A DNA stretch of 64,000 nucleotides from Porites lobata. Its lineage: Eukaryota > Cnidaria > Anthozoa > Scleractinia > Poritidae. Position 1 is the first letter of the stretch. The number at the start of each line of letters is the position of its first letter. A program made the translations under genes and the position numbers. The notes beneath the pieces are model-generated. The model was not told the origin of the DNA. It made no database searches and saw only the letters and a program-made list of their open reading frames with translations. Of this stretch, positions 1 to 12,800 are shown one piece after another. The stretch spans positions 292,501 to 356,500 of the forward strand of contig CALNXK010000098.1 in the NCBI GenBank assembly GCA_942486035.1, read 5' to 3'.

Positions 1-116
1 GGATTTGGCTGGTTCAGTTAGCCTGAATCAGATTTGAGTCCTTGGGGCTAAGTTGGACTTGAAGGAGAAGCATGCACAGATCTTTTTAATTTACTCCGCA
101 TAATCTATACTTACAG

Positions 117-3100
117 GTTATTCTGGCAATCGCAGTGGCTTGGGGGATTTGTGCCATTATTACTGCAGCGGGTGGTTTTCCTTCTGACCCAAAAGTTCCT
201 CAGTACATGGCGAGAACTGACTCTAGAACTGCTGTATTGAGCGAAGCCAAATGGTTTAGATTTCCTTACCCAGGTTAGTCATAATCAAGGCGATCTTTAA
301 GGAACGTTCTCCCTTTTTTGTATCTTTCATGCGATATTTCAGTTTAACCACACTAGCCCTGTAGCAAGGAGGAGCCAAGAAGTTCTTGATCAATTTAAGT
401 TTCTTGAAAACTGCCTACCGACCCCTCCCCTAAGCTAACATTAACACTTACTTCTCACTTAAGGCAAAATGATGGCTTAGGGGAGGGGTAGGTGGGCAGT
501 TTCCCAGAAACCTAAATTTATCGAAGTTCCCAAGGCGTTCTTTAAAGGGACACAGTCAGCTTTGGGGCCGCACTGACCTGGACACTAGTTTTCCAACTTG
601 GAAAAGCGTTTACCTTCCCCTCGAAATCAAAGTTACGCGTCGGATGCATCTTGAAATTCTCTTCAATCTTGCCTAGTGTTCCATTCGATCTTCGATATTT
701 TACTGAAAGCCTGTCTTGAGTGTTCTTTAACTCATCCTGTATTATTATTGTATCATATTTGGTTTAAAAAGAAAGAATCGCGCATCTTGTGATATGCAAG
801 ACTAATAAATTGTATCTAATCCGCATGTGCCATATATGAATGACCCCAGCAATGGCTTTGTCGTAAAAACAACAGTAAGTAGGTTTTAAAAACCGACAAG
901 AATGGATGTTTCCTTAGAAACTCTTCTACTGGTAATTTATTACCCGTACAGGTCAGTGGGGGACGCCTACAGTCAGCGCTGCAGGGGTTTTTGGGATGCT
1001 TGCTGGTGTTGTGGCCTCCATTATTGAATCAGTGGGCGACTACTACGCCTGTGCGAGATTATCAGGGGCTCCTCCCCCTCCAAGACACGCCATCAACCGT
1101 GGAATAGGAATGGAAGGAATTGGATGTCTTCTGACGGGCGCCTTTGGTACTGGAAATGGAACAACTTCGTATAGTGAAAACATTGGAGCCATTGGAATCA
1201 CAAAGGTAAATATGACATGGAACTGTTCAAACAACGTCAACATGTGCTAGGGATTTTTGCGTTCTTTTAACCTTGGGATTGAAAAGCTACTAACAAAATA
1301 CAGATGAGTTTCAAGAAAATTTCGACTGCAGAAGTATCTTTATTTCTATCGCTGTGTCGTTGTTGCCATTCTTTTAGCCAGAAATCAAAAGCAGGGAGTT
1401 TACGATCTAGCATGAAAATCAAATTATCGACTTCTCTAATGACTCCGCCGCTTACGATCGAATGAACGATAGATTTGACTCTCGTCACTCATTTAAAAAA
1501 ACCCTTTTATATATCTGAAGCCTGAAAAAGGTACCCCTTTCGGGCGGAGCCTCCCCGTATAGGGGTTAATAAGGAGTACCCCCGGGGAAAATGGAAACGT
1601 CCGGATTCTTGTAACACCGATTCAGTCTAGCTTACATGCAAGTCTTCGCTTATGACTCCAATTATAGATTCTGACCTAGTCATTTGCGCCCTAACAGCTT
1701 CGATTACGACTCCCATTCCGACTCCGTCACTGCTAAAAATCAATTTATCAAACTAATTTATTTGGCATCAGTGGTCTTGCAGTATGTCAGAGCATGCGCC
1801 GCCTTTGAAATTAGATGGCTAGCCTTGCTCACTATGTAAGTCTTCCATTGGTTAGTGGTTAACCGAGTCCTAACATCTAAATTCAAAGTTGCATTTGTTC
1901 TCTCTAATTTATAGGAGAGACGTTTTTGAAGAATGGATTAAAGTCATCCTATGTGATCATGTCTTTAAATCTCGAAACCACTTTGTCTTAAAAGGCCGAC
2001 TCCTACTCCGTTTTCATGACAATTTAACATGCAGAGCCGAGTTCTGTCATCTCTATCCCGGACTTCCAAAAATACCACTCCAGACTATGATGTAATAAGG
2101 AGAATTTAACGCTAATGACCTGCCTCCAATTTCGAACAAGTCTCCAGATACGTCGGCTGCAGTTTAGCGGCCACAGTTGGAGAAGCAAGAATGAGACTGT
2201 TTCCCAACTTCTTCTTTTGGAACCAAACCATGGCAGACGCTCAGTGGGGCACCCAGCAACAACATTTATTGACCAACTAGAGAGTGAGACCGGTCTTTCG
2301 AGGCAGGATCTTGCATCTGTCATGGCCAACAGATGGGAATGAGACAGACTTATAAAATCAGTGAGGGTGCGCCCAAAATATGATAGATAGAATGCCGATG
2401 AAAATTATTCTTTAGTTTCTCCACGGTTTCACTACTTGAAAGCATTGTCTCAGATATATATTTGCATTTGTTTTTTTAGGTTGGAAGCCTTCGTGTAATT
2501 CAGTTTGGTGGTCTGGTGATGATTGTTGCTGGACTTATTGGTAAATTTGGGGCGCTTTTTGTCAGCATTCCGGATCCTATCGTTGGTGGCGTTTTCATGG
2601 TCATGTTTGGAATGATCGCCGCAGTTGGAATCTCTAATCTACAGTTTGCTGACATGAACTCGGGCAGAAATTTGTTCATTGTTGGATTTTCCATTGTGTT
2701 TGGCCTGGGTCTTCCATACTACATGAACAATCATCCCAATGCAATAAACACAGGTACGAGTGCAAAGAAAAAACAGTGGAAGAACGCGTCCTGGAGGTTA
2801 GGGCGATGGACTTGCAATTCGGAGGCCCCGAGTTCCAGCCACGCCCTGACCACGGGCTGAACGACGCTTGTTTTTTAGAAAGCTACAACCACTTGCAAAA
2901 ATGTTGAGACACTCGCACGAAAAAAAAACCTTTCTTGCTTGAAATCGCTCCTGGTCACTGACCTCCCTCCTCCCTCCCATTCAAAGTTGTTCCTCCAAGT
3001 TTTGAGTATGGTCTTGTATTGCTAGCAACTTTGATAAGCGGTGGAGGGGGGATCACAAGCACAAGATCATGGACAGGCCATTTATGCCAAAATACGGTAC

Positions 3101-3959
3101 AGTGTTTCAAGTACTTTTGCAAGTGGTTGTAGCTTACCACCGAACAGAGTTGGGATTAATGAAAAGTCAAGGTGCAATACCACTGCCAAAAAAACCGTAT
3201 ATATCATCAGTCTTGTTCAATGTTGAATCAAAAAAGATCGCGATCAGTCAGAATCAATAAATATTATAAACTGTTGTCAAAAAGACAACTTCAAGGACTG
3301 GTCAAACATTCGCCTGGCCAATACCGTTCTGCATCAGGTTTATTATTAAGAAAATCACGTATAGTGTTTGGATTCTTAACCGTGTTAAGTTTGATATAAA
3401 AAAACTTGTTTCGGATATTTTCTCAGCCCACTTGCATCAGTGCTATAAATACTGCCAAGGGTGAAAAACGATTTTATTGTATTTTTATTTATTGAATAAA
3501 GATGATAGATATCGTGGTACCTCCTCTACCGAACTCTGATAATCTGTCCTTTTTTTCGAATTTTAATTGTAAGGTATTTAGATCATAATTGGCTCATTTC
3601 GTTTCTCAGGTGTTGCAGAAATCGATCAGATATTCACCGTGTTGTTGTCGACAAGCATGGCGGTAGGATGCATAGTCGCTTTGTTTCTCGACAACACCAT
3701 TCCCGGCACAACTGAAGAACGCGGACTCGTTGCCTGGCGACAACATCTGGGAGACGACAGTGACGAACAGTCAGTCCAAACAGCTTCTATTGACGTGTAT
3801 GATCTTCCGTTTGGCCTCAATCGCTTCAGTACCTGGTGGGTGTCCAAGTATATTCCCTTCCTTCCATACTACGACCCACAGGATGCCAGCACAAAGCAGG
3901 ATGAAGAACAGGGGGTAAATGGTGCTTTCTACAAACCAAAAGATCAAAGCATGCTTTGA
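117..3959 (+). CDS. SLC23 family nucleobase/ascorbate transporter, copy A (3' four exons only)
   Basis: Partial gene entering from the left edge. Visible exons: 117-273, 952-1205, 2480-2753 and 3610-3959, all with AG/GT borders; phases 1, 0, 1 join them in one frame ending TGA. These match exons 9-12 of the downstream copy B. The family consists of polytopic plasma-membrane transporters that carry ascorbate or nucleobases, usually with Na+ or H+. Seen: the [13 protein letters not shown] helix, the A-P-P-P-P-R-H loop, and the signature [11 protein letters not shown]. The signature's first position is Glu, where copy B has Gln and vertebrate ascorbate carriers have Pro. The last exon holds D-N-T-I-P-G-T and a tail longer than copy B's (ending K-D-Q-S-M-L). 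A possible ATTAAA signal lies at 4212-4217. The 5' exons are outside the window, so the substrate cannot be settled. Family call is firm. Confidence 0.93.
392..518. mobile_element. Foldback MITE in SLC23-A intron
   Basis: Terminal inverted repeats of about 45 bp, aatttaagtttcttg...cctcccctaagc against its near-perfect complement ending ...ctaaatt, surround a loop of about 40 bp with acttctcacttaaggcaaaa. A related copy is at 21963-22080. No coding capacity. Confidence 0.8.
1519..1606. repeat. C/G-rich GGTACCCC...GGAGTACCCCC repeat
   Basis: Short repeat with GGTACCCC on one side and GGAGTACCCCCGGGG on the other. Similar GTAC/CCCGGGG boundary motifs recur near 4795, 31240, 43651 and 52880, pointing to one dispersed family. 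Lies in the SLC23-A intron between exons 952-1205 and 2480-2753. Confidence 0.5.
2115..2360 (+). pseudogene. Non-LTR retrotransposon (LINE) C-terminal relic
   Basis: The plus frame reads [16 protein letters not shown], then T-G-L, then V-M-A-N-R-W-E, followed by a stop. This resembles the end of several LINE polymerases (R-x-G-R-P-x-x-T then D-x-L-x-x-D-T-G-L then M-x-D-R-x-x-W). Only about 75 codons are open. It sits in an SLC23-A intron and is presumably inert. The LINE clade cannot be named from this fragment. Confidence 0.65.
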
Positions 3960-5265
3960 GGCACTGAGACTTTGCTAGTAGTACTTGCAACATACCTTGT
4001 CATTGGGGAGAGGTGTAATCGACATAATGTGGTAGTAAATTGTGCTTCGACTCATATAGCCTAGAGATCTTCATTCAGCTTTCCATACTACAGATTTTCT
4101 TAGCGTTTATGTTCAACCTGATGTGGAAGCATGTATATGTCGTAAATCGTGGCTTGTGTAGACCAACGATATAAGCAGTCTTTGTAACGGATAGCGGGAC
4201 CGGTTTGTTTGATTAAATTTCATATAGATTACATAATTTAAGCTCAGTTTTCAATTTATATTGTAAGAAAAATTGCATATAAGGGTAAGGATGCCCACAT
4301 AACAGCTCATAATGGCTCGTATATAAGTATCCCAGGGGTATCCCTCTAGCATCTTTTTGTGTGTGCTCTGTAACTAAAGATGGAACATTCTACTAAATCT
4401 CCAGTGGCTCCAAAATCACTATAACGTATTTACGTCAATCTTTCCTGCTGCCGAGCCTTCTTCTAATTCCTGCAATCTCAGTACAACAATACGATATTTG
4501 CTTGGTTAAAGCTGATAGTGATTTCGACGAAGTCAGTGGGTTTATATTAAAATAGCTCGATTCTTAGCATATGAAACGTTTTTGCTTATAATTTACGTTC
4601 AAGAGAATGTAAATTTTCTAGGGATTCGGCCATTTTGTATTTTTTTTTTCGCAAAAGTGTAGTATATCTGATCCATGTGAGGTGTGTCAATCATTGTCAC
4701 CGAAAAACCAATAATCTTGCTATTAAACTCCTTGAAGCTGTCTCAACCAATCAATCACCTGTTCAGCAGATAGTCAATGTAGCTAGGGGCTACCATCCCC
4801 CAGGGGGGGTACTCAAAACCGTTTTATACAGGGAGGGGTTCTGCTCCAAGGTCTCACCGGCCTTACCTTTTATATTCCCCTTTCATACACCTTGTTAAGA
4901 ACTTTCCATCTCTTTAAAATGCTGTAAATGTACTGTCTTTAAATTTTCAATAAACTACAAAACCAGAACGTTTTCTCGACTTTTTTACAGCCATAAAATG
5001 TATCTGGTGAGTGTTTACCCTTTTGGGCCCTTTTACCTTTTTAATTGGTCTCTTCGGACTGAGTCCGAAAAGACACATTTCCCTACCCCTTCATACAATT
5101 TCTACCTTTTGTACCGGTATGTTTCTCGGGGAATTAGCTTCTTCCTCGCTGGCAGCAAAGAGGTAACCCCGGCATCTGGGATCTTGACAAGGAGTGCAAC
5201 TCTTTCTTCACAACCGTGACAATGCTAATCGTTTATTTCACAATGTGTTCCTCATTTTATCCTTC
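3960..5265. other. 3' flank of SLC23-A, no gene seen
   Basis: Holds the likely 3' UTR of copy A (ATTAAA at 4212-4217; AATAAA at 4949-4954) and fragments of the GC-rich repeat near 4795. No exon with supported splice sites was found. Confidence 0.5.
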
Positions 5266-7151
5266 GTCCCGCGCCATATGAAATACGACGAAGGACTTTT
5301 TTGAAAGTCTACGTTACTAGCCGTTAATCTAGAAGGCGACTAAAAGAACAGGTGGAAGCAGGTGAAGTGTTTCCCGCGTAAAGCAAAAGTGAAAGAGATA
5401 ATAAACAAGCCAAGATCGTCAATATTTCTTATTGATTTCGCGCTAGACTAAACTATAATTAAAGTGGGCTAAACATATGTCGTCACACTTTTTATACACC
5501 TGAGGCCTGAAACAGATATCCCTTCCGCGCTACTTCAAGTTCTTGGTCAGCGTATTCTACGAATCCGGACCTTCAAATAACAATTTTTTTGTCATCTCTT
5601 TACCATAAGGATTCTTGAATAGCTGTGAGCCTAATGCATTCATTAAAAGCTTCAAAGTTCCAAAGACCAAGAACATACATGAGTTTGTAAACTGGATCAG
5701 CAACAAGCCATGCGCCATCAATGCAATAACCTATAGGCTATCACGTTTTATGACTAGCCTCTTGGAAACTTGGGATCATCCCGTGAGCGCCACGGTGGGT
5801 TTAGTTTTTGTGTTGAGCTGACTTTTTGTACTTTGTGCACTTATATTTAACCGCGGGAGCTGGCGTGAAGATAGAAAAATCACGAAAAAAAAACACAAAC
5901 TGGTAAGCAACTTTATTTTTATGGCTAACAGTAAACCACAAATTCGACGTTTATTTAAGGTGTATTATATTAAATGGTAAATTGAAATGAACCCACTTTA
6001 AATTGATTTTATTTCATCTGGAAAGTACTCTAAGATACAATAGTTTTCAGGCGCGCCACGAGTTAAATCTATATTTCAAACTTTAAAAATGAAGGATTTC
6101 GTAACCTTTCAAATATTAAAAATAAAGGGCATAAAATCTAACAATGTTTACAGTTTTGATAAAAGGTCTAGAGATTTTAATAATTCATGTATACAAGTAT
6201 CAAGTGTCAACCTAACACTCTATCATCCACCCTTAAGCACCCTCCTCGCGTTGATCGGCGCTAGCGCTTTCGCTTTTAATAAATACCCTCATAAACCGTA
6301 CATTTTCTGAAATCTTAATAGTTCCAGATTATTGCTTATTCCTGTTAAAAAATCAAAATATTAACGCGATTTAGAAATGAGAAGGTTTTTGTAAAAGTGG
6401 GTGTCACTGTAAATTTAAGTCCAGGCCAGCCAAAAATAAACAGAAGAAGCCAATTAAGATTGCATGTTTGAGTAAAAAACCGTGTCTCAGATTTTTGTCA
6501 AGTGCGTTTGTTCTTTTGTTATCTAGGTAGTTGAAGTTAAGGAGAGCAAATCATTAGCACTACCTGTGAAAAACTACTCTAACTCGAAAACGAAAAAAGA
6601 AATCAAAATTCGCAGACAGTATTTTTTAGAAAAACTATCCGACAGTAAGTTGGCCAAATTTCAGCCAAATTGGTTCACGGGTTGCTGACTTGGAGTTTAA
6701 AACGTACCCTCAACTTGCCCTGATTTTCATTTCGAGAAAACAGTGGAAAAAGAGTTTTGGCGGCGTGACGAGATTATAACAGATTATAACACCAAAGCTG
6801 TGAATGTTGATGCATACCAGAGAAGGGACAACAATAGTGACAGCAGGAAAAGGTTTGAAAAAGGAAACCCGGCAAGAGATGAACAATTTATTTCGAAGGC
6901 TCTGCTTTGTTCGATCCTTTCTGTTGTCTAGGAAACCATCATTACTTATTTACGACGGGCAGTTTTCATTTTCGCACCTGACAAGCCAAGTTGAGCCAAT
7001 CCAACTTTTACTCGATACATTTTCTAAAAGTTCGACACTTTCCTGGAAAAATTGACAACAAACCGCTTCCTGGAGTTTTTCTTGAAGCTTCTCTCCCGCT
7101 ACAATAGACTTTCAAAACAGTCCTTCGTCCGATTTTTATATGGCGCGGGAC
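5266..7151. mobile_element. 1.9-kb inverted-repeat DNA element
   Basis: Bases 5266-5313 (gtcccgcgccatat... acgaaggact... ttgaaagtcta) reappear as the reverse complement at 7105-7151, giving roughly 46-bp terminal repeats with a few mismatches. The interior has no long frame or transposase motif, so it looks non-autonomous. No clear target duplication was found, so the borders are approximate. Confidence 0.6.
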
Positions 7152-7521
7152 CTCTCGCGACTTCGTCGCTCGCCTGACCGCTTCGCTGTCAAGAAAGCTT
7201 GTCCCGCTCGTTAAGAAACTCGTTAAACTCGATTCCGCGGTGGTTTCAATGGTTTTTCAGGAGCTTTGTCATCTTTTGGACATTTTTCTTGATTGCAGTA
7301 GTAGCCCTTGTCGCTCTCTGCTAATTTCGAAGCCCACTCTTTGCAAAACGATTTTGTCGTCTTCTTTCGTCTTGGAGTCGTGTACGAAAACGGACAAGCT
7401 TTATTTCTGCTTTGGAGGCATTCACTTCCAAAATCCAGGGAAAAACAGTGAGCACTATACTTGTAGACCACGATTTCTGTCAAATTGCGTGATTAGCTTG
7501 GTTCAACAGCGGCATGCGTAT

Positions 7522-7790
7522 TAGCCTGTGCCAGGCTCTCAGATAGTATAGTGGAAACGTATTAAAACGAGCAAAGCGAAAATAAGACGCGCACGACTTG
7601 AGAAAGGGGGCAGTCGCGGCGGGAAAAATGGCCGCCCTGTCTCTCCCCAGCCCCCGCGCGTTTTTCGCATTTTTTATTACTGAACGACTTTCCAGCACCA
7701 TCTCGGAGCCTGGAACAGCCCCCGCGTGTTTTTCGCATTTTTTATTACTGAACGACTTTCCACCACCATCTCGGAGCCTGGAACAGGCTA
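7522..7790. mobile_element. MITE with 9-bp target duplication CATGCGTAT
   Basis: Begins tagcctgtgccaggctc and ends with the near complement gagcctggaacaggcta. Flanked by the perfect 9-bp duplication catgcgtat at 7513-7521 and 7791-7799. The interior carries a 68-bp tandem duplication (7648-7783). Length 269 bp; no coding potential. A 9-bp duplication fits Mutator-like or related elements, which is inference. Confidence 0.85.
7648..7783. repeat. 68-bp tandem duplication
   Basis: Two adjacent near-identical copies of a unit starting cagcccccgcg and ending ctcggagcctggaa, differing at a few positions (gcgcg/gcgtg; cagcacc/caccacc). It lies wholly inside the MITE at 7522-7790. Confidence 0.85.
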
Positions 7791-8551
7791 CATGCGTATC
7801 AAGTATGACAGGACTTGTCAACGATCAATTAAACGTAATTAGCATAGAAAAACTTTTGCGCTCCATAAGTCTGCACAGAAAAAACATTTCTTCCTGGGAT
7901 TTTTTTTAGAAGAAAGCTCTTGATTAGCTCTATTTAATCATTTAAAAATTGCAAATTTCGAAAAATTATGATTTTTTACCCTGGATGATACCTTAAGTTC
8001 ATTCATTCAACGTTTCCACTGAATTGTGTTGCGTTGTAACTCCACGACTTTAGGCCATAGGAGGTCAATTTTACGGTTTCCCTGAGACTATACGAGGAGT
8101 ATGACAGCTTACTCAGGTCACACAAAAATATAAGAAAGAGATCCCGGGTAACATCAAAATACATCAACCACAGAAGATCACGCTACATGGAACATCTCAC
8201 ATCCTAAGAAAGGTACTCTCCATCAAATAGACTTCTACCTCATTCTAACCCTAGGCCCAAGGAATGGGCTCGGCTACTATGTTGTATTATGGTATTACAT
8301 AAGAGAAGATAGGAATAATGATAATAATTATACCTTTGATGTTCTTTTAAAACGCTATTCTACGTTACTACATAGGAACAAAAAGTCTTTGTCCGAGTTA
8401 TATTTCAGCTGACTCTGGAACTTTTGTCAGCCTGTGAGTCCAGAACAACCCTAGAAAATTCGACAGCCTTGGCCCTACTTAACCCCTTAAGCTCTAAGAA
8501 TGATCAGCATCAAATTTTGTGTAGGTAATAGCATGATTAGTAGTGGTATTT

Positions 8552-8701
8552 AACAGTTAATGAATGAGGCTGAGTATCTTATGAAGAATTATGGAGATCA
8601 AGGAGGGTGTTATTCGTCGAGGCCGTAGGCCGAGGCGGATAACACCCTCCGAGATCTCCATAATTCTTCATATGATACGAAAGCCGAATTCAATAACTGT
8701 T
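8552..8701. mobile_element. Long hairpin element (GATAACACC family)
   Basis: A near-perfect hairpin: arms of about 65-70 bp run from aacagtta through tatggagatc and gggtgttat, turn at gaggccgtaggccgaggc, and return to aataactgtt. Related hairpins at 47891-48017 and, in part, 48721-48768 share the turn and the flanking aacaattattgga-type ends. Confidence 0.8.
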
Positions 8702-9149
8702 TTATTATTCATTCAAAATAATTCCTAGTTCAAAAACATAGCTAAAACATGGTTACCTCAAACGATCCATCGATGTTCAGTTCATCTCTGATAGTGTACG
8801 TTTAGGTTTGTCCAGCTCCGCAGAAATTCTCCAAATAGCAGATGTCGCCCTTCGAGTTGTCTTCTTGCTGTTCTTGCCACGTTTTTAGCTATTTTTTCGC
8901 CTAGTTCTTACTCTTGAAACGAGTGAAATGTCCGCCGTTTTTTCAAGTTCACAACCAAAACAACTCAACCTCGTGCCCAGGTCTTCTTGGTTAACGGTGC
9001 CTTAACCTGCGAAAACGGTGCATTTTTGACGTCATTTCCTCGTTAAGGTCAAAATTCTTCCAAATTTGGTCATCAGTAACTGGTTATGGTGAATTAAACG
9101 TGTGCTTTTAGCCAATCAGAATCAGGGAAAAATTTTGAATGGATAATAA

Positions 9150-9191
9150 TTGGCATTAATACCACGAGTGATACTTCGAAATTGTTATACG

Positions 9192-9224
<33 letters not shown>

Positions 9225-9262
9225 AGACAATTTTGAAATATCATGAGTGGTATTTATGCCAA
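9150..9262. repeat. Hairpin repeat
   Basis: ttggcattaataccac...gtgatact pairs with ...atatcatgagtggtatttatgccaa; the turn is cacgagccgttaggcgagtg. Similar in layout to the hairpin at 8552-8701 but with different sequence. Lies about 0.6 kb upstream of the SLC23-B first exon. Confidence 0.75.
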
Positions 9263-9326
9263 ATATCACATACAAATCATGCTATTATTTGTTTATACCA
9301 CTACCTGCAAAAGGTTTGTAATTTTC

Positions 9327-9359
<33 letters not shown>

Positions 9360-9877
9360 ACTACTCTAAGCCAATCAAATTGCAGTAATTTTTCATCTAG
9401 TAGTATAATCCTTGTAATATCATTGCTTTGTAAAACAGAGTGGTCATGAGAATTACGGAAATGATCACACAAGATGAATTTGCTTGATATTTTATCAACT
9501 TCTCCCCACTACTTCTATAGGAAATGAATAGGGGCAACAAATCAGGATTCAGATTTTTATTTTAGGGTTTAAAGGGTTAAGGTAGCCAATTTAGACCATC
9601 ATCATCTGTTGTATTCAATTTTTTGACCCCAATTCGGAGCTAAAACAAAGTGTAGCTGATGCACTGGTTGTAATGGCGGCATCTTACGTAACAACGCCGT
9701 GCGCGCATTCTCTTGTTTTTCGCATAGGCTGTCAAGACTACGTCTAAAGAAAAATAGATATCAAGCTTCACAATTGTACTCTGACCTGTGAAAGTCACTA
9801 TTGGCCATTTTGTCTGGTTTTTAGCTCTGGGCGAAGGCAGCTTATCGTGGTATATACAGCTACAGATAGCTAAAGAT

Positions 9878-12800
9878 ATGAAAATGGCAACACAGCAGGT
9901 GGACGTTGAGGTAAGACAGGACATGAAAGAATAGTTTTGATTTATTGTTTTGCGCATGTGCGTGAGTAGCATAAGGAATTGGTGGTTGAGTCGGGAGCCA
10001 GAGTTGTTCTTGTTGTCCATGTGTAGCGTTTGCGATAAAACAGACTGTATGCAAAGCGTTGTTAGGAAGGGCCGAAATATGTTTACCGTCAAGTGTTAGA
10101 CTCTATAAAATTAAAAACATTTGGTCCATACGATTTATGTTAAATGTTATGTGTTACTGGACCCAAGCCCCAAACCCCCCATCTTGGGTCTTTTAAAAAG
10201 AAAAGCTCTATTCCAGACTCCAGCGCCCTCAATCGTCATTGGCCGCGCAGGCATTGTCCCTAATCATATGCATGCAACCGACAAGATCTCTAGAGTTGCC
10301 AATGGAACAGGTTACGCGGGAGTCATGCAGCACCTCTCCTAACCCTAAAAGGCAATTGGTTTGCTACCCTAACCGTAAAACAATGAAAAAATGATAAACA
10401 ATGTTGTGATTTTGTTTTCTGCAACCAATTAGCATACACCTTACGAGCAGCTGCAACAGTGCTGATATGGTGAGCATGCTAAAAAATGCCCGTTTTCAAA
10501 TAAAAGTGGAGACGTATGAACGGTTCCCTAAGCGCCCATTTTTCGGGGAGGAAAGGTGAATTGAAATATTTTATGGTTATTGCCTTTTTTTTCTTTTCTT
10601 ATTTAGATGACGCCGTCCCCTGATCAACCGTCTTCTGAGAACAATGATAAGAAAAGAGCCCTTGGTTTGTTGTACCTTATTGACGAGAATCCACCCTGGT
10701 ACATTTGTTTATTTCTGGGTTTTCAGGTAAAAGTGAAAACTATGCTCTAAAGAATTCGAAAGATTAGATGTGTGTTCGTCAGATCATTACGATTGCCTGG
10801 CTTTTAGAGGGTAAAGATAAAATGGCTTTCTTTTCCATCGCTGGTCCCGTTCTCCATTTGGTGCAAGCCCCTACTTTCTAAAAACCTGTAGAGCTTACTA
10901 TAGCATGATTTAAGTTATTACAGAGTGAGCTAAACTTGGCATTGATGCTTTTAGTTGTCTTTAGTACTTGGAATATTTTCATTTAGAACATGCGCAACAG
11001 TTACTAATGCGCGGCAGCTACTCTGCCGTTGCCGACACGTTATGTAAACTGATCATAACTTACGATGAGACCAATTTGGCATACATGTAAGCATGACGGT
11101 CAGAGACCAATAGTAAAACATGTATGCTATGCTAGTTAGGGATTAAATTAACCCTTCCCTAAATTAAAATGTTAGCAGCAAAAAGTTTTATCTTTATTAG
11201 TTTGCGTGCTTTTTATGTGAAAATTTGTCCTCATCATTTGACATAGTTATTATTATTATCATTACTATTATTATGCCTTCTTCTTCTTTCAGCATTACCT
11301 GACAATGATAGGCGGAACATTAACCATTCCCTTCGTTCTTAGTGTCCCAATGTGTTTTTCAAATAACACACTAGCCATCAGCGAAGTGTTCAACACCTTA
11401 ACCTTTGTATCAGGAATTGTTACGTTGGTGCAGTCGACATTTGGCGTAAGGTATGTTTTAAATAAGATATGAAAGTTAGTGGTCTTTTTTTCTCATAATT
11501 TCATTTGATATTTGCTAGGAGCTTTTCTAGCGGACCCTCGCCATACTAACATTGAAAATAATCAACTACTGAACGGTTAGAATTATCTTATTCAGAATTT
11601 TCATACTGGATAATCAAGCAAAACTTCTTCATTGCAGAGCCGAGGGAGGGGGGGTACGATTTACGAGCAGTCTAAGCGGCGTCCTATAGACCTTATGAAC
11701 TTGGGCACTACATTATGTGGGACTATATGAGACTGCACTGCACTCAAAACATTGCATTGCTCCATGGAACACATCACATTGATTTTTTTTCCCACCTAAA
11801 TGCGCATAGATGGCAGCGAGAAAAGGGATTGAGATAAAAATCCAAACGGTAGCGACGAGGTTTTTAATTACTTAAGAATCATCCGTTTTCGAACAAAAGT
11901 TTAGACCGACGTCCTTTAATTTTTTTTATTTTACTTAATTCTTTCAGACTTCCTATTGTTCAAGGAGGGTCATTTACCTTTTTTGCCCCGACATTCGCTA
12001 TAATGTCTCTACCACAGTGGCAATGCTCAAAACAACCGCAAGGTCAGTTATTTATTCAGTCAAATAGTTATTTTTTTATTGATTTTTTTTATTCACTGTG
12101 AGTGATGAAAATTCCTGGTAGCCACCTGAGACAGAGTCGAACTTTAATTTAGCGGTCACCCTAGAGGAAAGAGCAAGTGGTTGCTTAACAAAACGCTCTG
12201 TTTGCCGTGATTTACTGAAAATGTTGTCCGTCGTGACTCCGCGTGGCCACCAAATAGTGGGTGGTCGCTTAACAGAGAATCGACAACATTTTAGAAAGAT
12301 GACTGTACAAAAGAAGATGGAAACCTTAAAAGACGCAACAAAGGATAAAGGAAGGGTTATAGTCCGGGAGATACAATTGACTCAAAATAACAAAGTCCAC
12401 TCGTTCTTGGTTTCGCACTCGTAGACAAATCTAAAGGTCGCTAATGTTGCATTTATTATGCATAGTTCTATTCGTGCGTTTGGTGACTCGTGTCCAACAT
12501 TTTCTTTTAATATACACTGTTAAGATGCTGGTAACTTGACCGATGGTTTCCCTAGCAACAATGACGACATTTGGAAAAGTCGTATGAGAGAGGTAAGATC
12601 TAACCAACTGTGAAATTAAACTGGATTGAGATTGCCTTAACTCGTGCGATTTCGTTTATTCAGTTTTGGGATTTCTTTTTCTTATTTGCCTTAACGGACC
12701 AAGGCGAAGTCGGGATGCAAAAATTGCCAGCTCATCTTGGTGTCATTTTGATTTATTAAGTTCATTAAACTGTATCATTCTAGGGGAAAATTTACTCTTC

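Noticed and set aside
2024..2329. Minus-strand 101-codon frame
   Set aside because: It is the shadow of the LINE relic on the plus strand.
9640..10092. Minus-strand 150-codon frame over the SLC23-B first exon
   Set aside because: It is antisense to a supported exon, has odd composition and shows no domain motif; treated as chance.
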